A stretch of DNA of 5,354 bases from Candidatus Cloacimonadota bacterium (GTDB lineage Bacteria; Cloacimonadota; Cloacimonadia; Cloacimonadales; JAFGVF01), in NCBI GenBank assembly GCA_016938155.1, contig JAFGVF010000033.1, forward strand, positions 1 to 5,354, written 5' to 3'. Below the pieces are notes generated by a model. That model had not been told where the DNA came from. It saw only the letters and a program-made list of their open reading frames with translations, and did no database searches. Made by a program: the position numbers and the translations under genes. This document shows, one piece after another, positions 1 through 5,354 of the stretch (its first letter is position 1; each line of letters starts with the position of its first letter).

Positions 1-915
1 TGTCGTATTGCCGTAGATGACACTATTGCCTATATATGCCGTACTCAGGTCGCTATAAATTCCACCCCCATAAACAGCAGAGTTCTGGGTAATGGTGCAA
101 TTTGCAATTATCGGGTCTGTGTCATAAAGATAGATGGCTCCACCGGTATCGCTGGAATTATTGTCGAAGATACAGTTATAGAACATACTGAAGAATCCCT
201 GATTACCTGCCACGGCACCGCCCTGGTCTTCGGCGAAATTCTGCGTGAACCTGCTGTTATAGATGTAGGGGTTCGCCTGATTCATATAGATTGCCCCACC
301 TGAACCTCTAAACGATGAACCGACATTTGCCTGATTCGCTACAAACTGACAGTTATGGAATGACGGACTGGCGTAATTGAGATAAACAGCTCCACCATAG
401 GCGATTGTGCTTCCATAAACCTCGTTGTTATTAAATTCGCAATGATTGAATCGGACATCATCAAACCCGTCGATAAAGAGGGCAGCCCCGTATTTATCAT
501 CATTCCCTCCAACATTGGTCTTATATGCATACTCAAAGATAGAGTAGTTTACGAGAGAAGAATCAGCCAGTCCGTTCATATATTGAAACCTGACACCTTT
601 CCAATACTCCCGTTCTGCTCCTTCTTCACCGAAAACCGAGTCCCCATCCCAGTCAGCTGTGAATCTCACCGGTGCGTTTGCCGTACCATTAACAAGCAAC
701 CTCGCATAAGAGTGAAACTCTATGTAAAAAGCACCGGTGAAAATCACATTAACCCCTGCATCCACACTTATGGCAGCACTACTCGACACCGTAACATTGC
801 TTGTTACAAACACATCCTCCGACCACATCTGACTCTGATCTATCAATCCACCTACTTGCAGTGCTCCCAGAACCGACAAAGTTAAACATAATAAACTTAG
901 CATTACTAATCTCAT
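1..915 (-). CDS. Secreted right-handed beta-helix repeat protein, N-terminal part (3' end outside window)
   Basis: The reverse strand is open for 305 codons from an ATG at 915-913 to the left edge with no stop, so the protein is longer than seen. The start is supported by AAGGAG (927-922) six bases upstream. Residues 1 to about 19 are a signal peptide (Arg2, then a Leu/Val/Ser-rich core ending near LGA), so the product should be exported; there is no good lipobox. Residues 75-110 (GTANAPVRFTA, then WKGVRF) have the form common at the start of surface beta-helix proteins. From about residue 174 a repeat of roughly 26 residues (spacing 25-32) recurs: GGA(I/V)Y followed by a P-x-(I/F)-x-N-C-x-F turn, with GGA/GGG at 174, 206, 232, 258 and 283. 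This resembles polymorphic outer membrane protein or pectate-lyase-like parallel beta-helices. DWDGD at 88-92 could bind calcium. A surface adhesin or cell-wall-associated role is inferred; no catalytic residues are recognised. A C-terminal sorting domain, if any, lies outside the window. Confidence 0.9.
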   Translation of the reverse strand, partial: MRLVMLSLLCLTLSVLGALQVGGLIDQSQMWSEDVFVTSNVTVSSSAAISVDAGVNVIFTGAFYIEFHSYARLLVNGTANAPVRFTADWDGDSVFGEEGAEREYWKGVRFQYMNGLADSSLVNYSIFEYAYKTNVGGNDDKYGAALFIDGFDDVRFNHCEFNNNEVYGSTIAYGGAVYLNYASPSFHNCQFVANQANVGSSFRGSGGAIYMNQANPYIYNSRFTQNFAEDQGGAVAGNQGFFSMFYNCIFDNNSSDTGGAIYLYDTDPIIANCTITQNSAVYGGGIYSDLSTAYIGNSVIYGNTT

Positions 916-932
916 TTTAAACTCCTTTTTCC

Positions 933-978
933 CGGTACTCTGAAGCGTGTGAATGTGGTAAGGATGTTCAGAGTACCG
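933..978 (-). promoter_or_regulatory. 12-bp inverted repeat in the leader of the beta-helix gene
   Basis: CGGTACTCTGAA at 933-944 is perfectly repeated in inverse at 967-978, with 22 bases between. On the minus strand a hairpin would end five bases before the AAGGAG ribosome binding site of the gene starting at 915. It could be a 5' UTR stem-loop affecting translation or mRNA stability, or a DNA operator. No T-run follows on the minus strand (the next bases are GGGAAAAAGGAG), so it is not an intrinsic terminator. The repeat is seen directly; the role is inferred. Confidence 0.6.
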
Positions 979-1070
979 ATCATTGGCTAAACTAAATGCG
1001 ATTTTGATGCCAATTCACAGATATTTGCTAACTACTTATAGTGCAACACAATAAAGCGGAGAGCCATATT

Positions 1071-1103
1071 AATCTATATGTAACGCAGCGTTACATATAG
1101 ATT
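1071..1103. repeat. Perfect 33-base palindrome (16-bp arms, one central base)
   Basis: The left arm AATCTATATGTAACGC (1071-1086) and the right arm GCGTTACATATAGATT (1088-1103) are exact reverse complements around a single A at 1087. As RNA it would be a 15-bp stem with a three-base loop; as DNA it is an almost ideal site for a symmetric dimeric protein. Neither strand has a following T-run, so a terminator is unlikely. It lies 156 bases upstream of the beta-helix start codon and about 700 bases upstream of the plus-strand pair. An operator, or a recombination or transposon-derived site, is inferred. Confidence 0.75.
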
Positions 1104-1191
1104 GCGCTATTCTTTGGGAAAGCTTTCTAAGTAGCTTAAAGATAAATACTTAGTGGTTACTTGTAACAAGAGGAAAGCAGTCATCACATTT

Positions 1192-1208
1192 TGTAATGAT
1201 GCGTTACA
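1192..1208. promoter_or_regulatory. Second, degenerate copy of the palindrome core
   Basis: TGTAAT-GATGC-GTTACA at 1192-1208 matches the core TGTAAC-GCAGC-GTTACA of the 33-base palindrome (1079-1095) in 11 of the 12 arm positions and has the same five-base centre length. The right side shares the 11-mer GCGTTACATAT (1088-1098 and 1201-1211). The centres are 113 bases apart. This is consistent with two binding sites for one regulator, but no regulator is identified. Confidence 0.4.
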
Positions 1209-1294
1209 TATTATCACCAATTTTCTTTTAGTCATCCAATTCAACTCATTTCTCTCTGATTGTCGCAAATCAGGAAACACCACATTAGAAACTC

Positions 1295-1327
1295 CGTGAA
1301 ACTTGTCGTGAAACTTGTCGCAAACTT
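1295..1327. repeat. 12-base tandem repeat, about 2.7 copies
   Basis: CGTGAAACTTGT occurs at 1295-1306 and 1307-1318, followed by a degenerate third copy CGCAAACTT (1319-1327). The related 9-mer TGTCGCAAA appears at 1261-1269 and 1316-1324. The repeat is seen directly. No coding frame supports it, and its function is unknown. Confidence 0.7.
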
Positions 1328-1365
1328 ATTCCTTCGTACCCCCGGTTTACTCCCAGTTAAAAAAG

Positions 1366-1401
1366 GTGACCCAAAGGTGTTCCACTCGTGACCCACTCGT
1401 G
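1366..1401. repeat. Short overlapping direct repeats
   Basis: CCACTCGTG occurs at 1382-1390 and 1393-1401 (11-base period), and GTGACCCA occurs at 1366-1373 and 1388-1395. Together with the tandem repeat just upstream they make 1261-1456 a repeat-rich block, suggesting slippage-prone non-coding DNA or a decayed mobile element. Confidence 0.55.
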
Positions 1402-1413
1402 GAGGGGCACGAT

Positions 1414-1455
1414 TTATTCACAAATGGTGGATAACTTTTTCTCCATTTATTCACA
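1414..1455. promoter_or_regulatory. Cluster of three DnaA-box-like 9-mers
   Basis: TTATTCACA occurs on the plus strand at 1414-1422 and 1447-1455; both fit the known DnaA box consensus TTATNCACA. Between them, on the minus strand, 1434-1426 reads TTATCCACC, one base from the E. coli strong box TTATCCACA. Three such sites in 42 bases is more than expected by chance, although the two forward boxes sit in an 11-base direct repeat (ATTTATTCACA) and may be copies of each other. No dnaA, dnaN or other origin-associated gene is in the window, so an origin or DnaA titration or regulatory site is only a possibility. Confidence 0.3.
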
Positions 1456-1564
1456 TTTCGTGACTGGGGGCACAGCTCGGGTACGATGGGACAACGAAGA
1501 CAACATTGACAAGCAACGATGTCACAAATTACGATTAAGAAAGTTACTTGAGGAGTGACTACGA

Positions 1565-1624
1565 ATGTTAACATTATTTATACTGTCTAAATTGATAACT
1601 ACTTTACTACAAAGAACCTTCTAA
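1565..1624 (+). CDS. Doubtful 19-aa hydrophobic small ORF
   Basis: An ATG at 1565 follows GAGGAG (1550-1555) by nine bases and opens a 19-codon frame ending at TAA 1622-1624, giving MLTLFILSKLITTLLQRTF. It is hydrophobic with a few basic residues, the type of composition found in membrane micropeptides. A chance ORF in AT-rich DNA is equally likely, and no promoter or terminator is assigned to it. It overlaps the palindrome AATGTTAACATT at 1564-1575. Confidence 0.12.
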   Translation: MLTLFILSKLITTLLQRTF

Positions 1625-1748
1625 TCCTCTCTTGGCTGAGGTCTTCAACTAATTTCAGAAAAATACCATTTAGAGAAATCTTAAGGGAAACCTTATACAT
1701 CGTTATTATCATCTATCTCAAGAAAGGTATATAAACAGCATATATTGT

Positions 1749-1778
1749 TTGACAAATACAGGACTAATTGTGTAATTA
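1749..1778 (+). promoter_or_regulatory. Candidate promoter of the first paralogue
   Basis: A perfect TTGACA at 1749-1754 lies 50 bases upstream of the ATG at 1805. The -10 region 17-18 bases further on (GTAATT or TAATTA, 1772-1778) is a weak match to TATAAT. The box sits in GTTTGACAA (1747-1755), which is also found upstream of the second paralogue. Confidence 0.4.
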
Positions 1779-1804
1779 ATGAGTTGGGATTATACGGAGG
1801 AAAA

Positions 1805-2701
1805 ATGAGAAAAGTGCTTATTGCAACTACCGTAATTATTATAAGTTTCATTATGTTTAAGGTCATGATTAAACCTAAACCGAAGTTACTTTGTTTCGAT
1901 AACTACAGGTGTTCAGATGTCATTGAAGGTTATCATGAAGCTCAATTTATTCAGGAAGAAGCAATACGCATTGCCTCGCATGAGTTGCTTAAGGAGCAGG
2001 ACAAGGATTTCTTCAGCGATATGATTGCCATAACTTCTGTTTTGAATGAGGATAACCTGGAGTTTGTGGATGATTTACCAGTGAAGATAGCAGGGTTTTA
2101 TGTAAAAACAGCGGATGTAACTAACCTGATTTCTGCAAATAATTCTGCAACCAGGAAAGTACCTGTGTTTTCTCCTGAACAATTGAGGGTTCAACAGAGG
2201 GAAGATTTATTCTATAAAGCTCCCACTGAAGCAGTAAAATATATTGAGTACACCGACTTCTCGATAAATCTGGATATCACAATTAATGATCAATCCCAAA
2301 ATCCGTTTGGGTTAAGCATTTCAAGTGTGAAAAACATCTATGTTGCTGATGAATCTGTGAAGTTTGAATACATGATTGAGAAATCAGGCTATGTTACTTT
2401 ACTAAGTTATTACCAACCAAATGATGTGCGTGTAATTGTAAGAGCTAACCGAAAGACTCCAGCAGGAGAGTACTATTTCCCAACAGAGTTCGAACACTAT
2501 AACACATATCCACCCCGAACAAAGTTAAATAGAAATTGTCTTATCTTGCTAGTAACACCTGAAAGACTGGTGTTAACAGACTTTAAACAAGCTCAGTTGA
2601 ACACAGTTTACTATCGACCGCTTACTCTTAAGCAAGTCGAAAGCGAGGTTAGTAAACAGGATTTCTTCAGTGTAAAACTGATACCCTGTTTCGTGAATTG
2701 A
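1805..2701 (+). CDS. Membrane-anchored protein of unknown function, paralogue 1 (possible DUF4384-like C-terminal domain)
   Basis: The 298-aa product starts at ATG 1805, chosen over an in-frame TTG at 1745 because GGAGG (1796-1800) lies four bases upstream and the membrane segment then begins at residue 3. Residues 3-22 are one hydrophobic helix with basic Arg2 and Lys3 before it and a KPKPK stretch just after. This could be a signal anchor or an uncleaved signal peptide, probably placing the rest outside the inner membrane. Residues about 45-70 look helical and charged; IAGFY is at 95-99. The C-terminal part (about 152-295) has NPFGL (166-170) and EKSGYVTLL (192-200), then a beta-rich stretch with GEYYFP (221-226). 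The order 'strand, EKsGYvtLL, then a P-containing stretch' resembles DUF4384-type beta domains, but this is inferred from shape, not a confirmed match. It shares motifs with the next gene, 114 bases downstream. No catalytic residues are recognised. Codon use is AT-rich and unlike valS, consistent with accessory or fast-evolving status. Confidence 0.85.
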   Translation: MRKVLIATTVIIISFIMFKVMIKPKPKLLCFDNYRCSDVIEGYHEAQFIQEEAIRIASHELLKEQDKDFFSDMIAITSVLNEDNLEFVDDLPVKIAGFYVKTADVTNLISANNSATRKVPVFSPEQLRVQQREDLFYKAPTEAVKYIEYTDFSINLDITINDQSQNPFGLSISSVKNIYVADESVKFEYMIEKSGYVTLLSYYQPNDVRVIVRANRKTPAGEYYFPTEFEHYNTYPPRTKLNRNCLILLVTPERLVLTDFKQAQLNTVYYRPLTLKQVESEVSKQDFFSVKLIPCFVN

Positions 2702-2708
2702 GTTGCCA

Positions 2709-2739
2709 ATTTCTTGCTTTACAGTTGAAAGTAAGAAAT
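2709..2739 (+). repeat. Stem-loop just after paralogue 1
   Basis: ATTTCTTGCTTT (2709-2720) pairs with AAAGTAAGAAAT (2728-2739) with one G-U pair and a seven-base loop. It begins seven bases after the TGA of the first paralogue. It is AT-rich and has no T-run after it, so it may be a weak terminator, an mRNA 3'-end stabiliser or a processing site between the two genes. Confidence 0.45.
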
Positions 2740-2752
2740 CAAGTTATTGTGT

Positions 2753-2758
2753 TTGACA
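2753..2758 (+). promoter_or_regulatory. Candidate -35 element of the second paralogue
   Basis: A perfect TTGACA lies in GTTTGACAA (2751-2759), repeating the box upstream of the first paralogue (1747-1755) and preceded by a similar TATTGT. No good -10 is seen at 16-19 bases (for example GAAAGT at 2776), so either the promoter is unusual or GTTTGACAA is a regulator site. Together with the stem-loop before it, this suggests the second gene can be transcribed independently. Confidence 0.3.
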
Positions 2759-2815
2759 AGTTATAGCACACCTCAGAAAGTAACAATAGATTGTTTTTAA
2801 ACATCTGGAGGAACT

Positions 2816-3625
2816 TTGCGAAGATTTCTTATCGTCCTTATCTGCCTTGTTGGAGCACTTATTGCCCTTAAACTTGTTCAGAATAACACTACGGAATTTA
2901 CCTTAATTGAAGACTATGAGTACAATCATGTCTTCGATGAAAAGATACCAGCGGAACAACTTGAGCCCCTGACAATCAGATATGCGATTGAGGAGATCAT
3001 TGAGGAAATGGACGAGGGTTCCTTGTGGTCTAAGATTGTTTTCAGTTCTGAGACAACAGAAGATATAAAATATGAATTTGAAGATCTGACTTCCCAAATA
3101 GCAGGTTTCTATGCTAAAAATATTACTGTGACAGAATTTACATCTGACGAGGTAACTCCTGAGAATAGTACATCCGCTCATATAGTTTTTGACGCCGAGA
3201 TTATTCCTGTGGACAGAAATCCCTACGGTTTGGAAGTAAAAGTGAAGAACAGTTTTGTTTATAAAACAGAGGGTCTCAGTTTTACATATACGCTTGAAAA
3301 GAAAGGATATGCTACAATTCTGCATTGCATTAATGGCGTTTTCCGAATTGTTGAGACGCATACAGCCGGAATAAATACGAATCGCTTCCAGAAAAACGGA
3401 CAACCTTATCAAATCTCCTCAAAACAGTATTCTCCTGAGAAATTTAGTTACATCCTCTTGATTATTACCGATAAAGCTCTTAACCTTGCCAATGATAAGC
3501 AGAAAAATGCTGTAATTAACAGAAACACCCCCATTGTCATTGAAGATATCGAAAATGAACTTCGGAAACAGAAACAATTCAGTGTTAGGGTTGTTCCTTA
3601 TTATATGCTACAGAATTACCAGTAA
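2816..3625 (+). CDS. Membrane-anchored protein of unknown function, paralogue 2 (TTG start)
   Basis: The 269-aa product starts at TTG 2816, supported by GGAGG (2807-2811) four bases upstream, the same spacing as in paralogue 1, and by the basic-hydrophobic N-terminus it gives (MRRFLIVLICLVGALIALKL). Residues 4-20 form a membrane helix; Cys10 is not in a proper lipobox, so a signal anchor or cleaved signal is more likely than a lipoprotein. IAGFY is at 95-99, exactly as in paralogue 1, followed by a similar K-x3-VT. NPYGL (135-139), VKN (143-145) and EKKGYATIL (161-169) match NPFGL, VKN and EKSGYVTLL of paralogue 1, and both end with a KQ-x-FSV-(R/K)-x-(V/I)-P motif. The two are clearly products of an old tandem duplication, with a shorter middle region here. 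The acidic helical stretch at about 55-70 is stronger than in paralogue 1. A DUF4384-like C-terminal domain is possible but unconfirmed, and the function is unknown. A terminator begins directly after the TAA. Confidence 0.85.
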   Translation: MRRFLIVLICLVGALIALKLVQNNTTEFTLIEDYEYNHVFDEKIPAEQLEPLTIRYAIEEIIEEMDEGSLWSKIVFSSETTEDIKYEFEDLTSQIAGFYAKNITVTEFTSDEVTPENSTSAHIVFDAEIIPVDRNPYGLEVKVKNSFVYKTEGLSFTYTLEKKGYATILHCINGVFRIVETHTAGINTNRFQKNGQPYQISSKQYSPEKFSYILLIITDKALNLANDKQKNAVINRNTPIVIEDIENELRKQKQFSVRVVPYYMLQNYQ

Positions 3626-3651
3626 CACAATTCTCCTGAATTGTGAATTTT
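3626..3651 (+). terminator. Likely intrinsic terminator of the paralogue pair
   Basis: CACAATTC (3626-3633) and GAATTGTG (3638-3645) form a perfect 8-bp stem with a TCCT loop, beginning immediately after the stop codon of the second paralogue. AATTTTC follows, giving a short T-run. The stem is AT-rich, so strength is moderate. Confidence 0.5.
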
Positions 3652-3702
3652 CAGAGGGAGTTAATCGCGAAGCAGTGACTTCCTTGATTTTAGTGTGGTT
3701 GC

Positions 3703-3789
3703 TAACCCTGTAAGGGTTACATGTGAATAGCCATGGGTCGAATGCCCCATGGACAATGACCAAAATCCCCTCAGCCTTATATGGGCTGA
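3703..3789. repeat. Block of three consecutive hairpins, probable dispersed non-coding repeat
   Basis: Three inverted repeats follow each other in 87 bases: TAACCCT-gta-AGGGTTA (3703-3719), CCATGGG with CCCATGG (3731-3737 and 3746-3752) and TCAGCC with GGCTGA (3771-3776 and 3784-3789). They lie between two convergent genes and have no terminator-like T-run of their own. The modular layout, and GC-rich stems in an AT-rich context, suggest a REP- or MITE-like extragenic repeat; this is inference. The element may extend on both sides, roughly 3650-3825. A minus-strand frame through it (3823-3608) is probably not a gene. Confidence 0.5.
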
Positions 3790-3826
3790 ACAAAACAAAA
3801 CATGGCGAATCGGAGTTCACCACCCC

Positions 3827-3859
3827 AACAAAATAAGGCAGACTTTGCAGTCTGCCTTA
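3827..3859 (-). terminator. Intrinsic terminator of valS
   Basis: TAAGGCAGACT (3834-3844) and AGTCTGCCTTA (3849-3859) form a perfect 11-bp stem with a four-base loop. On the minus strand the stem is followed by TTTTGTT (3833-3827), and it starts 19 bases after the valS stop codon. The plus strand has no T-run, so it serves valS. Confidence 0.8.
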
Positions 3860-3878
3860 ATACATAAGATTCAATAAT

Positions 3879-5354
3879 CTATTTTAGTCCGTCCAGAAGC
3901 TCACGGGTCTTATCCAGCTTCTCCTTGACTTCCTTATACTTCTCATTCTCTTTCTCAACAACCTCAGGTTTTGCCCGGCTAATGAAATCGGCATTGGCTA
4001 GTTTACGCTGGATACCGTCAAACTCCTTCTGCAGTTTCTCAATCTGCTTATTGAGTTTCTCGCGTTCCGCTTCCATATCGATCAGACCTTCCAGCGAGAG
4101 ATAGAGCGTAGTTGAACCTACAACCGCAGCAATCGCACCTTCCGGTTTATCGGAGGTGAAGATCAGGTTGGAAACCTTTGCCAGCTTACTGAGATAGCCG
4201 AGATATTCCTTATACAAGTTATCGACACCGACATCTTCGGTAACAACTGTAATCTCAACTTCTACACCCGGATTCAGGTTAATCTGCTTACGCAGGTTGC
4301 GGATAGCTGTGATGGTCTCCTGGATGAAGCTCATCTCATTGGAGATTTTACTGCTGATCATAGACTCATCAGCGATAGGGTAGAGGGCGATTATCAGAGC
4401 CTCTTCCTCCATCGGGAATTGAGTCTTGATTCCCTGCCATACCTCTTCGGTGATGAAGGGCATAATCGGGTGCAGCAGACGCATGGATGACTGCATAACA
4501 TCCAGAAGGATGTACTTGGCGGTCAACTGACCTTCGCAGTCTTCCTGATTATAGATTCTTTCCTTGGTCAGTTCGAGATACCAGGAACAGAACTCATCCC
4601 AGATGAATTTCATCAGGGTTGAGGCAGCATCATTGAAACGCAGGTTCTCATAATAGTCCGCAACTTCCTTCGCAACCTCATTGAGCCGACTGTAAATCCA
4701 TTTATCTGCCAGTTCCAGACGGAGCTCATTCCGAGTCGGAAGTCCCTCTATCTGTTCCGCATTCATCATAATATAGCGATAAGCATTCCATATCTTATTG
4801 GCAAAGTTGCGTCCGTTCTCCAACAGAGCATCGGAATAGTAGCTGTCTGCACCTTTAGGTGTGTTGAAGATGATTCCGAATCTCAGGGCATCAGCACCAA
4901 CCTTCTCGATAATATCAATCGGATCGGGGGAGTTCCCTAGGGATTTGCTCATCTTACGACCGATTTCATCCCTAACAATTCCATGCAGATATACCGTATC
5001 AAACGGGATTGTATCTCTGAATTCCAGTGTAGCCATAATCATTCGGGCTACCCAGAGATAGATGATCTCGTGTCCTGTAACCAGCAGACTGGTCGGCAGG
5101 AAGTAGTTCAAATCCTCCGTTTCCTCAGGCCAGCCCATGGTCGAGAAAGGCCATAACCAGCTGGAGAACCAGGTGTCGAGGACATCTTCATCCTGCCGGA
5201 ACTTCCTGCTTGCACACTTAGGACAGTGGGTCGGAGCATCGGCTGAAACAATCAGCTCACCGCATTCCTCGCAATAATACGCCGGAATACGATGTCCCCA
5301 CCAGATTTGACGTGAAACACACCAATCTTGAATATTACTCATCCAATTAGTCAA
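3879..5354 (-). CDS. valS: Valyl-tRNA synthetase, C-terminal 491 codons (5' end outside window)
   Basis: This class Ia synthetase charges tRNA-Val with valine in the cytoplasm and is essential for translation. Counting the first in-window codon (TTG, an internal Leu rather than the start) as 1, [15 protein letters not shown] lies at 10-24, a ValRS hallmark. CEEC (28-31) and CPKC (44-47) are a probable zinc site. [10 protein letters not shown] (60-69) and the KMSKS ATP-binding loop (134-138, within [14 protein letters not shown]) follow. GADALRF (153-159) and the helical anticodon-binding domain (about 220-310, with [13 protein letters not shown]) come next. The last 65 or so residues (about 425-490) are the charged coiled-coil arm that contacts tRNA in ValRS. 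Bacterial ValRS is usually about 870-950 aa, so a little over half is present; the HIGH motif and the editing domain lie outside. NSPDP after KMSKS and the coiled-coil arm favour ValRS over IleRS or LeuRS. The stop is TAG at 3881-3879, with a strong terminator beyond it. The gene converges on the paralogue pair and appears intact. Confidence 0.97.
   Translation of the reverse strand: MTNWMSNIQDWCVSRQIWWGHRIPAYYCEECGELIVSADAPTHCPKCASRKFRQDEDVLDTWFSSWLWPFSTMGWPEETEDLNYFLPTSLLVTGHEIIYLWVARMIMATLEFRDTIPFDTVYLHGIVRDEIGRKMSKSLGNSPDPIDIIEKVGADALRFGIIFNTPKGADSYYSDALLENGRNFANKIWNAYRYIMMNAEQIEGLPTRNELRLELADKWIYSRLNEVAKEVADYYENLRFNDAASTLMKFIWDEFCSWYLELTKERIYNQEDCEGQLTAKYILLDVMQSSMRLLHPIMPFITEEVWQGIKTQFPMEEEALIIALYPIADESMISSKISNEMSFIQETITAIRNLRKQINLNPGVEVEITVVTEDVGVDNLYKEYLGYLSKLAKVSNLIFTSDKPEGAIAAVVGSTTLYLSLEGLIDMEAEREKLNKQIEKLQKEFDGIQRKLANADFISRAKPEVVEKENEKYKEVKEKLDKTRELLDGLK

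Larger units (their letters stand above)
916..1804. other. Divergent intergenic region, 889 bases, no convincing gene
   Basis: This stretch separates the minus-strand beta-helix gene from the plus-strand paralogue pair. No reading frame in it looks like a protein with recognisable composition. It holds the leader hairpin (933-978), a perfect palindrome (1071-1103) and a related site (1192-1208), short palindromes GAAAGCTTTC (1118-1127), GTTAC-TT-GTAAC (1156-1167) and AATGTTAACATT (1564-1575), and a small stem CTGATT/AATCAG (1256-1273). It also holds a 12-base tandem repeat (1295-1327), direct repeats (1366-1401), DnaA-box-like sites (1414-1455) and a TAAGG-GAAA-CCTTA mini-hairpin (1682-1695). 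The part from about 1261 to 1560 is richer in GC and short repeats than its flanks and could be a decayed or repetitive element. Confidence 0.7.

Noticed and set aside
339..536. 65-codon minus-strand open frame
   Set aside because: It is an out-of-phase frame inside the beta-helix gene on the same strand.
442..885. 147-codon plus-strand open frame
   Set aside because: It lies entirely opposite the beta-helix gene, whose frame shows a signal peptide, a ribosome binding site and regular GGAIY repeats; the plus-strand translation has no family features.
1261..1456. CRISPR array
   Set aside because: The repeats are 8-12 bases, irregularly spaced or directly tandem, with no 25-35 base spacers and no cas genes.
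1347..1574. 75-codon minus-strand open frame in the intergenic region
   Set aside because: It runs through short direct repeats and DnaA-box-like sites, its Cys-rich composition is unlike a family I know, and it has no clear ribosome binding site; the repeats explain the region better.
1745..1804. Upstream TTG extension of paralogue 1 by 20 codons
   Set aside because: It would put charged residues ahead of the membrane helix, overlap the TTGACA box and ignore the GGAGG placed four bases before the ATG at 1805.
2903..3412. 169-codon minus-strand open frame
   Set aside because: It is antisense to paralogue 2, whose frame is supported by its ribosome binding site, membrane helix and motifs shared with paralogue 1.
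3771..3789. Hairpin TCAGCC/GGCTGA as an extra terminator
   Set aside because: Neither strand has a T-run directly after the stem (ACAAAAC on plus, GGGGATTTT on minus), so it fits the repeat module better.
3608..3823. 71-codon minus-strand open frame
   Set aside because: It spans the terminator and the three-hairpin block, so the open frame is best explained as chance reading through a non-coding repeat.
4861..5061. 66-codon plus-strand open frame
   Set aside because: It is antisense to the KMSKS region of valS.

Overview
The window looks like a bacterial chromosome fragment, AT-rich outside the genes. It carries the 3' part of a housekeeping gene (valyl-tRNA synthetase), a secreted beta-helix protein, and a pair of tandem, related membrane-anchored proteins that I cannot assign to a known function. 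The GGAIY-type surface beta-helix protein next to this style of ValRS suggests the FCB group, perhaps Cloacimonadota. That is an impression from family style, not a proven placement.

Layout: (1) 1-915, minus strand: N-terminal 305 codons of a large exported beta-helix repeat protein, running off the left edge. A 12-bp inverted repeat sits in its leader, directly upstream of its ribosome binding site. (2) 916-1804: an 889-base divergent intergenic region with no convincing gene. It is full of structure: a perfect 33-base palindrome, a second degenerate copy of its core, a 12-base tandem repeat, short direct repeats, and a cluster of three DnaA-box-like 9-mers. A doubtful 19-codon hydrophobic ORF is also present. 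(3) 1805-3625, plus strand: two tandem paralogues of 298 and 269 aa. Each has an N-terminal membrane segment, an IAGFY motif at the same residue numbers (95-99) and a similar C-terminal domain. Each also has a GTTTGACAA box upstream and a GGAGG ribosome binding site four bases from its start. The second starts with TTG. (4) 3626-3878: convergent intergenic region with a terminator for the pair, a block of three consecutive hairpins that resembles a dispersed non-coding repeat, and a strong terminator for valS. (5) 3879-5354, minus strand: C-terminal 491 codons of valS, running off the right edge.

The genes do not form one obvious pathway. valS is a core gene that ends convergently against the paralogue pair. 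The pair is transcribed divergently from the surface protein gene, and the palindromes in the shared upstream region could act on either side. The most unusual content is the diverged tandem membrane-protein pair and the palindrome-rich intergenic region.
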